Positions 1-11,374 are shown, counted from the first letter of the stretch. The stretch: 64,000 nucleotides of DNA from Ancalomicrobiaceae bacterium S20 (GCA_040269895.1 CP158568.1:1830716-1894715); one strand, 5' to 3'. Notes: generated from the sequence alone by a model not told the origin. Numbers and translations are program-made.

Positions 1-155
1 TGGCCGAGCTGCTGGCGCCGCACTGGCTGCGGATCGGCGGCTACTGGTATCCGCGCGGCGGCATCCCGATTGACGTGTTCTACCAGACCGGCGAGCCCCC
101 GAAGGGCGTCTGGATCCCGGACCAGGGCGTCCCCGGCTATCGCGGGCGTGGGTGA
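1..155 (+). CDS. queF: NADPH-dependent 7-cyano-7-deazaguanine reductase, C-terminal end (5' cut by window)
   Basis: Only the last 50 codons are present; the frame starts at base 3 and stops with TGA at 153-155. QueF reduces preQ0 to preQ1 in queuosine biosynthesis in the cytoplasm. The visible tail carries the stretch [12 protein letters not shown] and ends [12 protein letters not shown], which I recognise as the conserved C-terminus of the short QueF type found in alphaproteobacteria. The catalytic Cys and Asp lie upstream of the window and cannot be checked. A gene-free gap of 145 bp separates it from the next start. Confidence 0.85.
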   Translation, partial: AELLAPHWLRIGGYWYPRGGIPIDVFYQTGEPPKGVWIPDQGVPGYRGRG

Positions 156-300
156 GGAAAGCACGCGAGCCCCAGCGCGCGGGCCGGACGAGGGGCGTTC
201 GCGTGCGCCGCCGATTTCGCCGGCGCGCCTCAGCCTGCTGACACCATGCTGGCAGTTGGGCTCCGGTATGAGCGATCCCGTGCCAACCGGGAGACATCTC

Positions 301-609
301 ATGCACAGCGAAGTCATCGAACACATCACGTTTCGCCTGAAGCCGGGCATCGGCGAGGCCGCCTTCCAGGCCGCGGCCGCGCCGGCCTATGCGATCTGCG
401 ACAGTCAGCCGGGGTTCCGCTGGCGCCGGCAGTTGCATCGTGCCGACGGCGCGATGATCGACATCATCGAATGGGCCGACATGGCGGCCGCCGAAGCGGC
501 CTCGGCGGTCATCGGCAACTCGCCGGACTGCGCGGCCTTCCTCAACACCATCGACATGGCGAGCACGGTGATCGAACATCTCCCCGTGCAAGCACGCTCC
601 AAGACCTGA
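301..609 (+). CDS. Small alpha/beta-barrel (ABM-like) protein of unknown function
   Basis: This 102-residue cytoplasmic protein starts at ATG 301 behind GGGAGA; a weaker in-frame ATG lies at 268. It opens MHSEVIEHITFRLKPG and has the length and strand-helix-strand look of dimeric ferredoxin-like barrel proteins related to the antibiotic biosynthesis monooxygenase fold. I see no catalytic motif that would fix a reaction. The stop is 6 bp before the start of the WYL regulator, so the two are very probably co-transcribed and the regulator may respond to something this protein handles (inference). It has no signal peptide or membrane segment. Confidence 0.6.
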   Translation: MHSEVIEHITFRLKPGIGEAAFQAAAAPAYAICDSQPGFRWRRQLHRADGAMIDIIEWADMAAAEAASAVIGNSPDCAAFLNTIDMASTVIEHLPVQARSKT

Positions 610-615
610 GGACCC

Positions 616-1323
616 ATGCGCCGGGCGGACCGCCTCCTCGATATCCTGCAGGCGTTGCGCGGCGGGCGGCTCCGCACCGCGCGCGACCTCGCCGAGGAAC
701 TCGAGGTCGCGGTCCGGACCATCTACCGCGACATGGAGACCCTGATCGGCAGCGGCGCGCCGATCGAGGGCGAGCGCGGCGTCGGCTATCTGATGCGCGG
801 CGACGGCTTCCTGCCACCGCTGACGCTGACGCCCGGAGAACTCTCCGCGCTGCGGATCGGCGCGGATCTGGTCGCCGCCCTCGCGGACGAGGAAACCGGC
901 CGCGCCTTCGCGGAGCTGATGGTCAAGGTCGAGGCCGTGGTGCCGGACGCGAACCGGCGGCGCGCGTCGCGGGACGGCATCGCGGTGTTCGCCACCACGG
1001 CGCCGAAGGTCAAGCAGCGCATCGCCCTCGCCCGCCGCGCGATCCGAGACCGTGTCCGGCTCGCGCTCGACTACGAGGACGAACACGCACGCCGGTCCGG
1101 CCGGATCGTCCGGCCGCTCGAACTCGAATTCTGGGGTGGTGTCTGGACGCTGACCGCCTGGTGCGACCTGCGCGACGGCTTTCGCTGTTTCCGGCTGGAC
1201 CGATGCCACGCGATGGAGGCGACGGCGGAGCGCTTTGCGCCCGAGCCGGGCAGGACGATCGCCGACTTCTATGCGCTTGAGTGCCACCAGATGCCGCGAC
1301 CGCTGCCGAAGTCGCCGGCCTGA
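616..1323 (+). CDS. YafY-type transcriptional regulator with HTH and WYL domains
   Basis: This 235-residue protein has an N-terminal winged helix-turn-helix of the DeoR/HTH_11 type (about residues 1-60, with TARDLAEELEVAVRTIYRDM) and a C-terminal WYL domain (about 135-212, including LTAWCDLRDGFRCFRLDR). Proteins of this architecture bind DNA through the HTH and sense a ligand, often a nucleic acid or nucleotide, through the WYL domain. The ligand here is unknown. It follows the small barrel protein by 6 bp. It runs towards the convergent kdsA gene, with only 42 bp between the stop codons and no clear terminator. Confidence 0.85.
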   Translation: MRRADRLLDILQALRGGRLRTARDLAEELEVAVRTIYRDMETLIGSGAPIEGERGVGYLMRGDGFLPPLTLTPGELSALRIGADLVAALADEETGRAFAELMVKVEAVVPDANRRRASRDGIAVFATTAPKVKQRIALARRAIRDRVRLALDYEDEHARRSGRIVRPLELEFWGGVWTLTAWCDLRDGFRCFRLDRCHAMEATAERFAPEPGRTIADFYALECHQMPRPLPKSPA

Positions 1324-1365
1324 GGCAAGCCGGCGCCGCCTGGTTCGGGCTGGTTCGGGCCGCGA

Positions 1366-2193
1366 TCAGCCCTTCGCGAGCTTGTCGAAGGCCATCAGCG
1401 TCTTCGCCAGCGCCTCGAAATCCTTGAGCGGCACCATGTTCGGGCCGTCCGAGGGCGCCTTGTCCGGATCCGGATGCGTCTCGACGAAGACGCCGGCGAC
1501 GCCGACCGCGACGGCGGCGCGGGCGAGCACCGGCACGAACTCGCGCTGGCCGCCGGTCGAGGTGCCCTGCCCGCCCGGCTGCTGGACCGAATGGGTCGCA
1601 TCGAAGATCACAGGGAAACCGGTCTCGGCCATGATCGGCAGCGCGCGCATGTCGGAGACCAGCGTGTTGTAGCCGAAGCTCGCGCCGCGCTCGGTCAGGA
1701 GCACCTTGTCGTTGCCCGCGCCGGTCAGCTTGGCGGCGACGTTCCTCATGTCCCAGGGCGCCAGGAACTGGCCCTTCTTGACGTTGACGACCCGGCCGGT
1801 CCGGGCGGCGGCGAGCAGCAGATCGGTCTGGCGGCACAGGAAGGCCGGGATCTGCAAGACGTCGACGGCCTCAGCCACCGGCGCGCACTGGGCGGCGTCG
1901 TGGACGTCGGTCAGGACGGGAAGCCCGAGGCTCTCGCGGATCTCGGCGAAGATCGGCAGCGCCGCCTCGAGGCCGACGCCACGGGCGGCCGTGCCGCTCG
2001 TGCGGTTCGCCTTGTCGAACGAGGTCTTGTAGACGAGCCCGACGCCGAGGCGGGTCGCGATCTCCTTGAGCGCGGCGGCGGTCTCCAGCGCATGGGCGCG
2101 GCTTTCGAGCTGGCACGGGCCGGCAATGAAGGCGAGCGGCAGATGATTGCCGAACCGGACGGGGCCTGCGGCGACTTCGAAAGCTGCGGTCAT
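1366..2193 (-). CDS. kdsA: 3-deoxy-8-phosphooctulonate (KDO8P) synthase
   Basis: This 275-residue enzyme condenses arabinose 5-phosphate with phosphoenolpyruvate to make KDO 8-phosphate, the first committed step towards the inner-core sugar of lipopolysaccharide. The motifs GPCQLES (residues 25-31) and [11 protein letters not shown] (56-66) are characteristic. The Cys at position 27 sits where metal-independent enzymes such as that of E. coli have Asn, so I infer a metal-dependent enzyme. It is the last gene of the minus-strand tpiA-secG-pyrG block. The 230 bp upstream contain a large palindromic element, so its promoter is likely in or near that element. Confidence 0.95.
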   Translation of the reverse strand: MTAAFEVAAGPVRFGNHLPLAFIAGPCQLESRAHALETAAALKEIATRLGVGLVYKTSFDKANRTSGTAARGVGLEAALPIFAEIRESLGLPVLTDVHDAAQCAPVAEAVDVLQIPAFLCRQTDLLLAAARTGRVVNVKKGQFLAPWDMRNVAAKLTGAGNDKVLLTERGASFGYNTLVSDMRALPIMAETGFPVIFDATHSVQQPGGQGTSTGGQREFVPVLARAAVAVGVAGVFVETHPDPDKAPSDGPNMVPLKDFEALAKTLMAFDKLAKG

Positions 2194-2265
2194 GGAGCAA
2201 ATACCTCGAGGTCCGAAGCATCGGACGAAGGGACGGCCGGACGGCCGGGATCGGTCAGCGCTGAC

Positions 2266-2370
2266 TTAGAGCGGCCTCCGATCGGATGGGATCGGATGCC
2301 GCTCCAGCCTATTTGTAAACGCAAGCCTTTTCCGATCGGAGTGAATCACTCCGATCGGGCCTTGCTCTAA
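2266..2370. repeat. RIME-like intergenic palindromic element
   Basis: The outer ends are TTAGAGC (2266-2272) and its exact complement GCTCTAA (2364-2370). Inside lies a 27-base palindrome with 13-bp arms (2332-2344 and 2346-2358) around one central base; each arm holds CCGATCGG, and further GATCGGA copies lie in the left half. Nested palindromes bounded by AGAGC/GCTCT resemble the RIME/Bru-RS-type repeats of Rhizobiales genomes (established knowledge, from memory). It occupies the gap between the VOC gene and kdsA. No tract of Ts follows either arm closely enough to make a classical terminator. Confidence 0.6.
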
Positions 2371-2423
2371 TGGCTCGGCCGCGCGCCGGCAACCGCTTCG
2401 GCGACGGCCAGCGGCGAGCCGCC

Positions 2424-3341
2424 TCATGCCTCGCGGAACGCCACGGCTATGCCGTGCGCGGCCGCAGCCGGCACGACGAGTGCGCCGAGCCGATCGGCGA
2501 CGTCGAAACCGCCGGCGATCAGCTGCGCGGCGGCATCGCCGAACCGGTCGACCTTGATCACGATCGCCCCGAACATCAGGGCGTCCGGATCGGCGGGCAG
2601 GTTCTCCGCGCCGTACCAATGACGGAACGCGACCGGGGTCAGGCAGCTCACCACGCCGCGAGGCGTGGCGATCGACAGGCCGCGGCCGGTGGCGTGGATC
2701 TCGCGCTCGCCGGTGAAGGCCGACAGGAAGGCATGGTGATCGGCCGGATCGCGCGCCACCAACACGACCTCGGCGAGGCCGGTCGCGGAATTGGCGTGCG
2801 CCTGGTAGTCCGGATTCCAGAAGTTTTCCGGGTGGATCTGCCGGCAGGTGAAGAAGCCGGCGTCCCGCTCCGCGCGCGGACCGGTGAAGGCCAGGCTGAA
2901 GGCGACGTCGCGCGGCTCGCCGTCGGGCGTGATCGCGGTGCGGGCGAAATCGAAGCGCCGGTAGGTCGTCAGGCCGTGCGCGCGGAAGTTCTCGATATCG
3001 CCGTCGGTGTCCTGCGATTCGAGCACGAGCATCGACATGCCTTCGCGGCGCTTGAGGAAGTCGCGGTTGAAGGCGCCGAAGGAGAAGTTCGCGCCGCGCG
3101 CGGCCGCGATCTTCTCCGGCGCCGCGACCGACAGGATCTCCAGGAACGAGCCCGGAAACTGTACGAGCCGGTTCGCCGTGCCCCAGGGGTGTTCGGCGCG
3201 CGGCGTCAGGGTGAAGCCCATGCGGGCCCAGGTCTCGGCGCCGGCGTCGAGATCGCGCACCGCGAGGACCAGATGGTCGATGCCGCGCGGCGTCCAGAAC
3301 GGGGCTTGCACGGCGGCGAGTTCGGCACTTGCGCGGGCCAT
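2424..3341 (-). CDS. VOC-family (glyoxalase_3-like) protein
   Basis: This 305-residue cytoplasmic protein starts at the ATG whose complement lies at 3339-3341, with GGAGG nine or so bases upstream; the frame is open further but without better signals. The N-terminus contains GIDHLVLAVRDLDAG, the first strand of a vicinal-oxygen-chelate (glyoxalase/dioxygenase) domain, and its length fits a two-module glyoxalase_3 protein. Substrate is unknown. It lies between the DUF350 gene and kdsA on the same strand, two genes that split the usual pyrG-kdsA neighbourhood. Confidence 0.8.
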   Translation of the reverse strand: MARASAELAAVQAPFWTPRGIDHLVLAVRDLDAGAETWARMGFTLTPRAEHPWGTANRLVQFPGSFLEILSVAAPEKIAAARGANFSFGAFNRDFLKRREGMSMLVLESQDTDGDIENFRAHGLTTYRRFDFARTAITPDGEPRDVAFSLAFTGPRAERDAGFFTCRQIHPENFWNPDYQAHANSATGLAEVVLVARDPADHHAFLSAFTGEREIHATGRGLSIATPRGVVSCLTPVAFRHWYGAENLPADPDALMFGAIVIKVDRFGDAAAQLIAGGFDVADRLGALVVPAAAAHGIAVAFREA

Positions 3342-3469
3342 CGGGCGCCTCCGCTTCGAGAAGTCGTGTTGTCGCAGGTGCGCCCCGGGATCGAGGCGGC
3401 GGTCGGGTCGAGGGAGCCTCGTCCGCGGCACCCAGTCGCCGTTGTTCAGCGCCGTATCGGGCGCCGCAA

Positions 3470-3889
3470 TCAGGTCGCGAGCGCGGCGGCGTTGACGATG
3501 CCGCCGACCAGCGACGCGGCGGCGAGCAGCGTGCCGGTCGCGGCTTCGTTGCGCGTGATGCGGGCCGAGACGTCACGGATCATGAGCAGGCGGAAGAACC
3601 AGTAGATACCGACCTGAACGACGAGAGCGATCACGCCCCACATCAGGAATTCGAGCACTGTCCGCGTGTTGAGGATCAGTGCCGCGATCGGCAGCGTGTA
3701 GCCGATCAGGCTGCCGGAAAAGGCGACCGCGGCGGAGAAGTTGCCGTCGCGGATCAGCGCGAGCTCGTCATGCGCGGTCGTCCAGGTGTAGACGGCGGCA
3801 TAGATCGCGATCAGGCCGAGCGACAGGCCGACGTAAAGCAGGAACGGCCCGAAACCCTGCAGGCTCTCGGTCAGATGCGCGAAGTCCAT
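3470..3889 (-). CDS. DUF350 family inner-membrane protein
   Basis: This 139-residue protein has four hydrophobic segments (about residues 17-38, 52-73, 80-100 and 117-138), arranged as two similar halves as is usual for DUF350. The function of the family is not established. It lies between pyrG (125 bp upstream) and the VOC gene on the minus strand, and could belong to either transcript. Confidence 0.8.
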   Translation of the reverse strand: MDFAHLTESLQGFGPFLLYVGLSLGLIAIYAAVYTWTTAHDELALIRDGNFSAAVAFSGSLIGYTLPIAALILNTRTVLEFLMWGVIALVVQVGIYWFFRLLMIRDVSARITRNEAATGTLLAAASLVGGIVNAAALAT

Positions 3890-4013
3890 GCCGTCACCTC
3901 CCCGGCTCGAACGGAACCGTCTCGTTCGTAGCCCAGATGCGTGACGGGCTCAATGCGATCGCGCGTCGGCAGACGAGAAGCGCGGCGCCGGCCGCCGCGC
4001 GTCCGTCGATCCC

Positions 4014-5789
<1,776 letters not shown>

Positions 5790-5800
5790 CTACGCTTGGA

Positions 5801-6451
5801 TCACTGAGCCGCGGGCTTGTCGGCCTGCGGCGCCGGAGCCGGGGCTTCGGCAGCGGGCGCGGCCGGAGCGGGAGCGGCCGGAGCCTGCGCCGCGGGGGCC
5901 GCCTCGGTTGCCGGAGCGGTCGACTGCTGTTCGGACGCCGCCGGTGCCGGCGCCGGAGCGGCCGGAGCCGGGATGGCCGGGGTCTGGGCAGCCGGAGCAG
6001 CGGGCGCCGGAGCGGGCGCAGCCGGGGCCTGGGCCGCAGGCGCAGCGGGCGCCGGAGCCGGGGTAGCCGGAGCCGCGGCGCCGGGCTGGCCGCCGCGCTG
6101 CATCTGCTGCAGCTGGTCGAGGATGCCGCCCTGGCCGGTGCCGAGCGCCGGCTGGTTGCCCGCCGGACGCGCCGCGCCGCCGGCCGGAGCCGTCTGGCCC
6201 GGCTGGTCGAGGATCGACGACGGCCGCTCGACGCCGTTCTTGGCGAGCAGCGCCAGCACCATCGAGGTGACGAAGAAGCCGGTGCCGAGGATCGCCGTCA
6301 TCCGGGTCAGCGCATTGGCGGTGCCGCGGTTCGACATGAAGCCGCCGCCACCGCCCACGCCGAGCGCGCCGCCCTCGGACCGCTGCAGCAGGACGACGCC
6401 GACGAGCGCGGCGACGATCATCAGGTGAATGACGATGATGACGGTTTCCAT
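5801..6451 (-). CDS. secG: Preprotein translocase subunit SecG with long Ala/Pro tail
   Basis: The 216-residue product starts METVIIVIHLMIVAALVGVV. It has the two membrane segments of SecG (about residues 2-22 and 52-72) joined by the conserved loop with LLQRSEGGALG. SecG assists SecYE in moving proteins across the inner membrane. The remaining 130 or so residues are almost only Ala, Pro and Gln, a low-complexity tail well beyond the roughly 75 residues of a minimal SecG; such tails are common in alphaproteobacteria. Neighbours are tpiA upstream and pyrG downstream. Confidence 0.92.
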   Translation of the reverse strand: METVIIVIHLMIVAALVGVVLLQRSEGGALGVGGGGGFMSNRGTANALTRMTAILGTGFFVTSMVLALLAKNGVERPSSILDQPGQTAPAGGAARPAGNQPALGTGQGGILDQLQQMQRGGQPGAAAPATPAPAPAAPAAQAPAAPAPAPAAPAAQTPAIPAPAAPAPAPAASEQQSTAPATEAAPAAQAPAAPAPAAPAAEAPAPAPQADKPAAQ

Positions 6452-6653
6452 CGATCCGTCCGATCCGTTTCTCTCATGGCCGACCGGCGCGCCGGACCCG
6501 TTCGGTCCGGCGCTGCCTCGATCCGGGCGTGCATATGGGGCGCCGCGGGCCGCGACGCAATTCGGCCGGCGTCTTACACGATCGGCGCACGCGGCGCCAC
6601 CCCGTCGGGACGAGACCTGCGCTGTCGCGGCGATCCGGCCTCGCTCCGCGGCC

Positions 6654-7409
6654 TCATCCGCGCGGCGCGGCGGCTGCAATCGCGAGGAAATCCGCCGCGG
6701 TCAGGCTCGCGCCGCCGACGAGCGCGCCGTCGACATTCTCGACCGCGAGCAGCTCGGCCGCGTTCGACGGCTTCACCGAGCCGCCATAGAGAATCCGGAT
6801 CCTGTCGCCGATCGCGGCGCCATAGCGGTCGACGAGCTTGCCGCGGATCAGGTCGTGCACCTCGGCGACATCGTCGACCGTCGGGGTCAGGCCGCTGCCG
6901 ATCGCCCAGACAGGCTCGTAGGCGACGACGAGTGTCTCGGGCGTCGCCTCGTCCGGCAGCGAGCCTTCGAGCTGATCGACGATCACCGCGAGGGTGCGGC
7001 CGCCGCGCCGCTCCTCGGCGGTTTCGCCGATGCAGAGCACCGCGACGAGGCCGGCCCGGCGGGCGGCCATCGCCTTGGCCTTGACCACCGGATCGCTCTC
7101 GCCATGGTCCGAGCGGCGCTCGGAATGGCCGACGATCACGAACTCGGCGCCGGCATCGCGCAGCATCTCGGCCGAGATGTCGCCGGTGTGCGCCCCGCAC
7201 GGCTTCACATGGCAATCCTGGCCGCCGAGCCGGACGCCGGTGCCGCCAGCGCGCATTCGGAACGCGCCGAGCAGCGTCGCCGGCGGACAGACCAGGAGAT
7301 CACAGCGCGCCTGCAGATCAGCGTCATAACCGGAAGTCATCAAGTCGAACTCCCGACCGGAGGCGGCCGTGCCGTTCATCTTCCAGTTTCCCGCGATCAG
7401 CGGCTTCAT
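6654..7409 (-). CDS. tpiA: Triosephosphate isomerase
   Basis: This 251-residue glycolytic enzyme interconverts dihydroxyacetone phosphate and glyceraldehyde 3-phosphate. GNWKMNG gives the substrate Lys10, VIVGHSERR the electrophilic His95, and AYEPVWAIG the catalytic Glu165. I chose the ATG with GGAGAA six bases upstream; another ATG lies six codons earlier (7427). It is the first gene of the minus-strand block and is divergent from ppiD across about 400 bp. Confidence 0.96.
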   Translation of the reverse strand: MKPLIAGNWKMNGTAASGREFDLMTSGYDADLQARCDLLVCPPATLLGAFRMRAGGTGVRLGGQDCHVKPCGAHTGDISAEMLRDAGAEFVIVGHSERRSDHGESDPVVKAKAMAARRAGLVAVLCIGETAEERRGGRTLAVIVDQLEGSLPDEATPETLVVAYEPVWAIGSGLTPTVDDVAEVHDLIRGKLVDRYGAAIGDRIRILYGGSVKPSNAAELLAVENVDGALVGGASLTAADFLAIAAAAPRG

Positions 7410-7813
7410 GTTCTTCTCCGATCCCATGGCTCGAGCGGCACTCCGCTAACAGAAGAATCGGTCCGCGAGCAATCGTACCAATGTGCGGTGCGGCAAATTT
7501 CAACGAGGAAGCTGGCGCGAGTGCAACAACAGTCGCGAGATCCACCATTCCTTCAAGAAATTGCACTTGGAGAACACGGCCGGACGGGGCCTTTGGGGAC
7601 CGTCCCGGCGCGTCGCAGCGTCGTTCCGACGGCTTGTTCCGTCACGCTCCGGCCATCGCGCGGCCGCGCTTCGGTGGCATCGGCGGAGCCGGTCGATGAC
7701 GAGCCGCTCTGTCGGCTTGCTCTCCGGGGTCGTGGTTCCTATGATCCGCGCCTCTCGCGACGGCCGCTCACGCGCGCCGTCCTCATCCCTATTCGTGTTC
7801 GGTGTTCCGCTCG
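7410..7813. other. Divergent intergenic region tpiA/ppiD, no gene seen
   Basis: About 400 bp separate the two divergent genes and should hold both promoters. The frames that stay open here have no recognisable family content and no convincing ribosome binding site. I see no strong hairpin or riboswitch-like motif, and no promoter hexamer pair I would defend. Confidence 0.5.
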
Positions 7814-9709
7814 ATGCTCGACGTCCTGCGCCGCGGCGCTTCCACCTGGGTCTCCAAGCTTCTCCTCGGCCTGCTCATCGTCAGCTTCGCGGTCTGGGGC
7901 ATCGCGGACGTGTTCCGCGGCTTCGGCAGCAACACGATCGTCAGCGTCGGCAGTCGCGACATCACCGCCCAGGACTTCGACTTCGCCTATCGCCGCGAAC
8001 TCGACCGCATCTCGCAACAGGTCGGCCGGCCGATCAGCCGCGAGCAGGCGCTCGCCTTCGGCATGCCGAGCCAGATCCTGTCGCAGCTCGTCCAGGACGC
8101 GACCTTCACCGAGCAGGCACGCCGGCTCGGCATCGGCGTCTCGAACGCCGGCGTCGCCGACCAGATCCGCGCCGATCCGGCGTTCCAGACCGGCGGCAAG
8201 TTCGACCGCGCGATGTTCTCCGAGCTCCTGCGCCGCAACGGCTGGACCGAGGACACCTATATCGTGACCGCGCGCGACGCGGCCAAGCGCCAGCAGCTCA
8301 TCCAGGGGCTGATCGGCGGCATGGCGGCGCCGAAGACCATGCTGGAGGCGACCAACCAGTTTCTCAACGAGGAGCGCAAGGTCGCGTATGTGGTGCTGCC
8401 GCCATCGGTCGTCGGCACGATCGACCCGCCGTCGGACGCCGATCTCGCCAAGTACTACGAGGACAAGAAGGGCGGCTTCCGGGCGCCGGAGTACCGCGAC
8501 TTCGCGGTGCTCGTGCTCGATGCCGCCTCGATCACCAAGGCGTCCGACGTCACCGACGACGACGTGAAGGCCGAGTACGAACGCCAGAAGAGCCGCTACA
8601 CCCAGCCGGAGCGCCGGCGGGTCGACCAGCTCGCCTTCGACAAGCCCGAGGACGCCGCCGCCGCGGCCGATCGGATCAAGGCCGGCACGCGCTTCGACGA
8701 GATCGTCAAGGAAAAGAACCTGAAGCCGGAGGACATCGACCTTGGCCTCCTGCCGAAGGACGGTTTCCTCGATCCGGCGGTCGCCGACGCCGCCTTCGCG
8801 CTCGCCAAGGCCGGCGACGTCTCCGCGCCGGTCAAGGGCCGGTTCTCGACCGTGCTCGTGCGTCTCGCCGACGTGAAGCCGGCCGGCTCGAAGTCGCTCG
8901 ACGAGGTCAAGGACGAGCTGCGCGCCGGCCTCGCCAAGGCGCGCGCCGAGGACGAGGTCGGCCAGCGTCGCGCGCAGATCGAGGACGCGCTCGCCGGCGG
9001 CGCCAAGCTCGCCGACATCGCCAAGCGCTTCGACATGAAGATCGTGCAGACCGGCGATGTCACCCGTGACGGCAAGACCACCGACGGCAAAGAGCTGACC
9101 GGCTTCCCCGAGGTGCCGCGCATCCTGCGCGCCGCCTGGGAGAGCGACGTCGGCGTCGAGAACGAGCCGATCGCCTACGGCCAGAACGGCTACATCTGGT
9201 ACGAGGTCAGCGCGATCAAGCCGGCGCACGACCGGCCGCTCGACGAGGTCCGCGCCGACGTCGTCGCGCGCTGGATCGCCGAGCAGACCAAGCAGCGCCT
9301 GGCGCAGAAGTCGGTCGAGATGGTCGCCGCGATCCAGGGTGGCAAGACGATCGAGGAGGTCGCCACCGCGGCGGGGCTCAAGGTCGAGACCGCCGAGAAG
9401 GTCAAGCGCACGCCGGCGCTGCCCGCGCTCGGCGAGTCGGCCACCCAGGTCGCCTTCGAGGGACCGGAAGGCCACGTCGGCACCGCCAACGGGCCGAACG
9501 ACAGCCGCATCGTGCTGAAGGTCACGGGCGTCGAGGCGCCGGTGTTCTTCGCCGAGGCGGAGGATCTGAAGACCCCCGCGCACGACCTCGAGGCCTCGGT
9601 CCGCGACGCGATGCTCGACCAGTACCTGCGCTATTCGCAGAGCCAGTTGCTCGGCTCGGTCAACAGCGCCGTGCTCCAGCGCACTATCGGTGCGCCGACC
9701 CGGAACTGA
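7814..9709 (+). CDS. ppiD: Membrane-anchored periplasmic peptidyl-prolyl isomerase (PpiD/SurA-like)
   Basis: This 631-residue folding helper has one N-terminal membrane anchor (about residues 14-36, KLLLGLLIVSFAVWGIADVF) followed by a SurA-like chaperone region and a parvulin (PPIC-type) domain around residues 240-355. The rest is a long periplasmic C-terminal chaperone part. I used ATG 7814 (MLDVLRRGAS); an in-frame GTG at 7802 would add four residues. PpiD-type proteins help newly exported proteins at the Sec translocon. The stop is 11 bp before trpE, so ppiD and trpE are probably co-transcribed, an arrangement familiar from Rhizobiales. Confidence 0.88.
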   Translation: MLDVLRRGASTWVSKLLLGLLIVSFAVWGIADVFRGFGSNTIVSVGSRDITAQDFDFAYRRELDRISQQVGRPISREQALAFGMPSQILSQLVQDATFTEQARRLGIGVSNAGVADQIRADPAFQTGGKFDRAMFSELLRRNGWTEDTYIVTARDAAKRQQLIQGLIGGMAAPKTMLEATNQFLNEERKVAYVVLPPSVVGTIDPPSDADLAKYYEDKKGGFRAPEYRDFAVLVLDAASITKASDVTDDDVKAEYERQKSRYTQPERRRVDQLAFDKPEDAAAAADRIKAGTRFDEIVKEKNLKPEDIDLGLLPKDGFLDPAVADAAFALAKAGDVSAPVKGRFSTVLVRLADVKPAGSKSLDEVKDELRAGLAKARAEDEVGQRRAQIEDALAGGAKLADIAKRFDMKIVQTGDVTRDGKTTDGKELTGFPEVPRILRAAWESDVGVENEPIAYGQNGYIWYEVSAIKPAHDRPLDEVRADVVARWIAEQTKQRLAQKSVEMVAAIQGGKTIEEVATAAGLKVETAEKVKRTPALPALGESATQVAFEGPEGHVGTANGPNDSRIVLKVTGVEAPVFFAEAEDLKTPAHDLEASVRDAMLDQYLRYSQSQLLGSVNSAVLQRTIGAPTRN

Positions 9710-9720
9710 GGACCGCGACG

Positions 9721-11241
9721 ATGCGCATCGAACCGTCCGAGGAGGCCTTCGCCGCGATCCACGACGCCGGTCGGCCGACCGTCGTTTGGACGACGCTGGT
9801 CGCCGATCTCGAGACGCCGGTCTCGGCCTACATGAAGCTCTGCGGGACGCGCGACCACTGCTTCCTGCTCGAATCGGTCGAGGGCGGCGCCGTGCGCGGC
9901 CGCTATTCGATGATCGGGCTCGATCCGGATCTCGTCTTCCGCGCCCGCGGCGAGGCCGGCGAGGTCAATCGCCGCTTCGCCACCGACCGGGACGCCTTCG
10001 AGCCGATCGAGGGCAAGAGCCTGGAAGCGCTGCGCAGACTTCTCAAGGAGAGCGAGTTCGCGCTGCCCGAGGGTCTGCCGCCGATGGCGGCCGGCATGTT
10101 CGGCTATCTCGGCTACGACATGGTCCGCCAGATGGAGGAGCTCGGCCAGCCGAAGAACGAGGGCCTCGGCCTGCCGGATTCGATCATGGTCCGGCCGCGC
10201 ACGATCCTCGCCTTCGACGCGGTCAAGGACGAGATCACCGTCGTGACGCAGATCCGGCCGCAGCCGGGCGTGTCGGCGCGCGAGGCCTATGCCCGCGCGG
10301 TCGACCGGCTGACCGACGTGGTCGAGGCGCTCGACCGGGCCGTCGACAAGACACCCTACGAGGGCGCCGAACTGGCGCTCGACGTGCCGATGGTGTCGAA
10401 CACCAGCGAGGCGGAATTCGCGCGCATGGTCGGCCGCGCCAAGGAGTACATCGCGGCCGGCGACATCTTCCAGGTGGTGCTGTCGCAGCGGTTCGAGGCG
10501 CCGTTCGCCCTGCCCGCCTTCGCGCTCTACCGGGCGCTCAGGCGCGTCAATCCGGCGCCGTTCCTCTACTTCCTCGACTTCGGCGCCTTCGCGGTCTGCG
10601 GCTCGTCGCCGGAGATCCTGGTCCGGGTTCGCGACGGCGACGTCACGATCCGGCCGATCGCCGGCACGCGCCGGCGCGGCGCGACGCCGGCCGAGGACAA
10701 GGCGCTCGCCGAGGAACTGCTCGCCGATCCGAAGGAACTGGCCGAGCACCTGATGCTGCTCGATCTCGGCCGCAACGATGTCGGCCGCGTCGCGGAGATC
10801 GGCACGGTGCGCGTCACCGACAAGTTCTTCCTCGAGTACTACAGCCACGTCATGCATATCGTGTCGAACGTGGTCGGCCGGCTCGACACCGCCAACCACG
10901 ATGCGCTCGATGCGCTCGCGGCCGGCTTCCCGGCCGGCACGGTCTCGGGCGCGCCGAAGGTGCGCGCGATGGAGATCATCGACGAGCTGGAGACCGACAA
11001 GCGCGGCATCTATGCCGGCACGGTCGGCTACTTCTCCGCCGACGGCTCGATGGACACCTGCATCATTCTCCGCACCGCGATCGTCAAGGACGGCAAGATG
11101 TACGCCCAGGCGGGCGCCGGCATCGTCGCCGACTCGGTCGCGGCCTCGGAGAACCTGGAATGCGTGAACAAGGCCAAGGCCCTGTTCCGCGCGGCCGAAG
11201 AGGCGGTACGCTTCGCCTCGGCCTCGCGACGGGGACAATAA
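9721..11241 (+). CDS. trpE: Anthranilate synthase component I
   Basis: This 506-residue chorismate-using subunit makes anthranilate, the first committed intermediate of tryptophan synthesis. The chorismate-binding C-terminal half is clear, with GTVSGAPKVRAMEIIDELE and AGAGIVADSVAASE. It is a stand-alone component I; the fused TrpE(G) form of Rhizobium species is not present, since trpG is a separate gene 133 bp downstream. It follows ppiD by 11 bp. I looked for a Trp-rich leader peptide before it and found no room for one. Confidence 0.95.
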   Translation: MRIEPSEEAFAAIHDAGRPTVVWTTLVADLETPVSAYMKLCGTRDHCFLLESVEGGAVRGRYSMIGLDPDLVFRARGEAGEVNRRFATDRDAFEPIEGKSLEALRRLLKESEFALPEGLPPMAAGMFGYLGYDMVRQMEELGQPKNEGLGLPDSIMVRPRTILAFDAVKDEITVVTQIRPQPGVSAREAYARAVDRLTDVVEALDRAVDKTPYEGAELALDVPMVSNTSEAEFARMVGRAKEYIAAGDIFQVVLSQRFEAPFALPAFALYRALRRVNPAPFLYFLDFGAFAVCGSSPEILVRVRDGDVTIRPIAGTRRRGATPAEDKALAEELLADPKELAEHLMLLDLGRNDVGRVAEIGTVRVTDKFFLEYYSHVMHIVSNVVGRLDTANHDALDALAAGFPAGTVSGAPKVRAMEIIDELETDKRGIYAGTVGYFSADGSMDTCIILRTAIVKDGKMYAQAGAGIVADSVAASENLECVNKAKALFRAAEEAVRFASASRRGQ

Positions 11242-11374
11242 GGGCGATGGCGATGCACAGGAACGCGATGCTCGGCGAGCGATGGTGAAGCGGGGTCGAC
11301 CGGCAATCGAAACCCGTTGAAGACGGCGCGCAAATGATCCCGCGCCCTCGCCTCTCGAAGAGAAGATCGCTTCC

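Noticed and set aside
5830-6110. Apparent DNA tandem repeats in the secG tail
   Set aside because: They are repeated Ala/Pro codons of the low-complexity tail, in frame, not an independent repeat array. The same holds for the Glu/Pro part of the PopZ-like gene at 57.4-57.7 kb.
11242-11374. Possible trp attenuator between trpE and trpG
   Set aside because: No short frame with Trp codons and no mutually exclusive hairpins could be made out.
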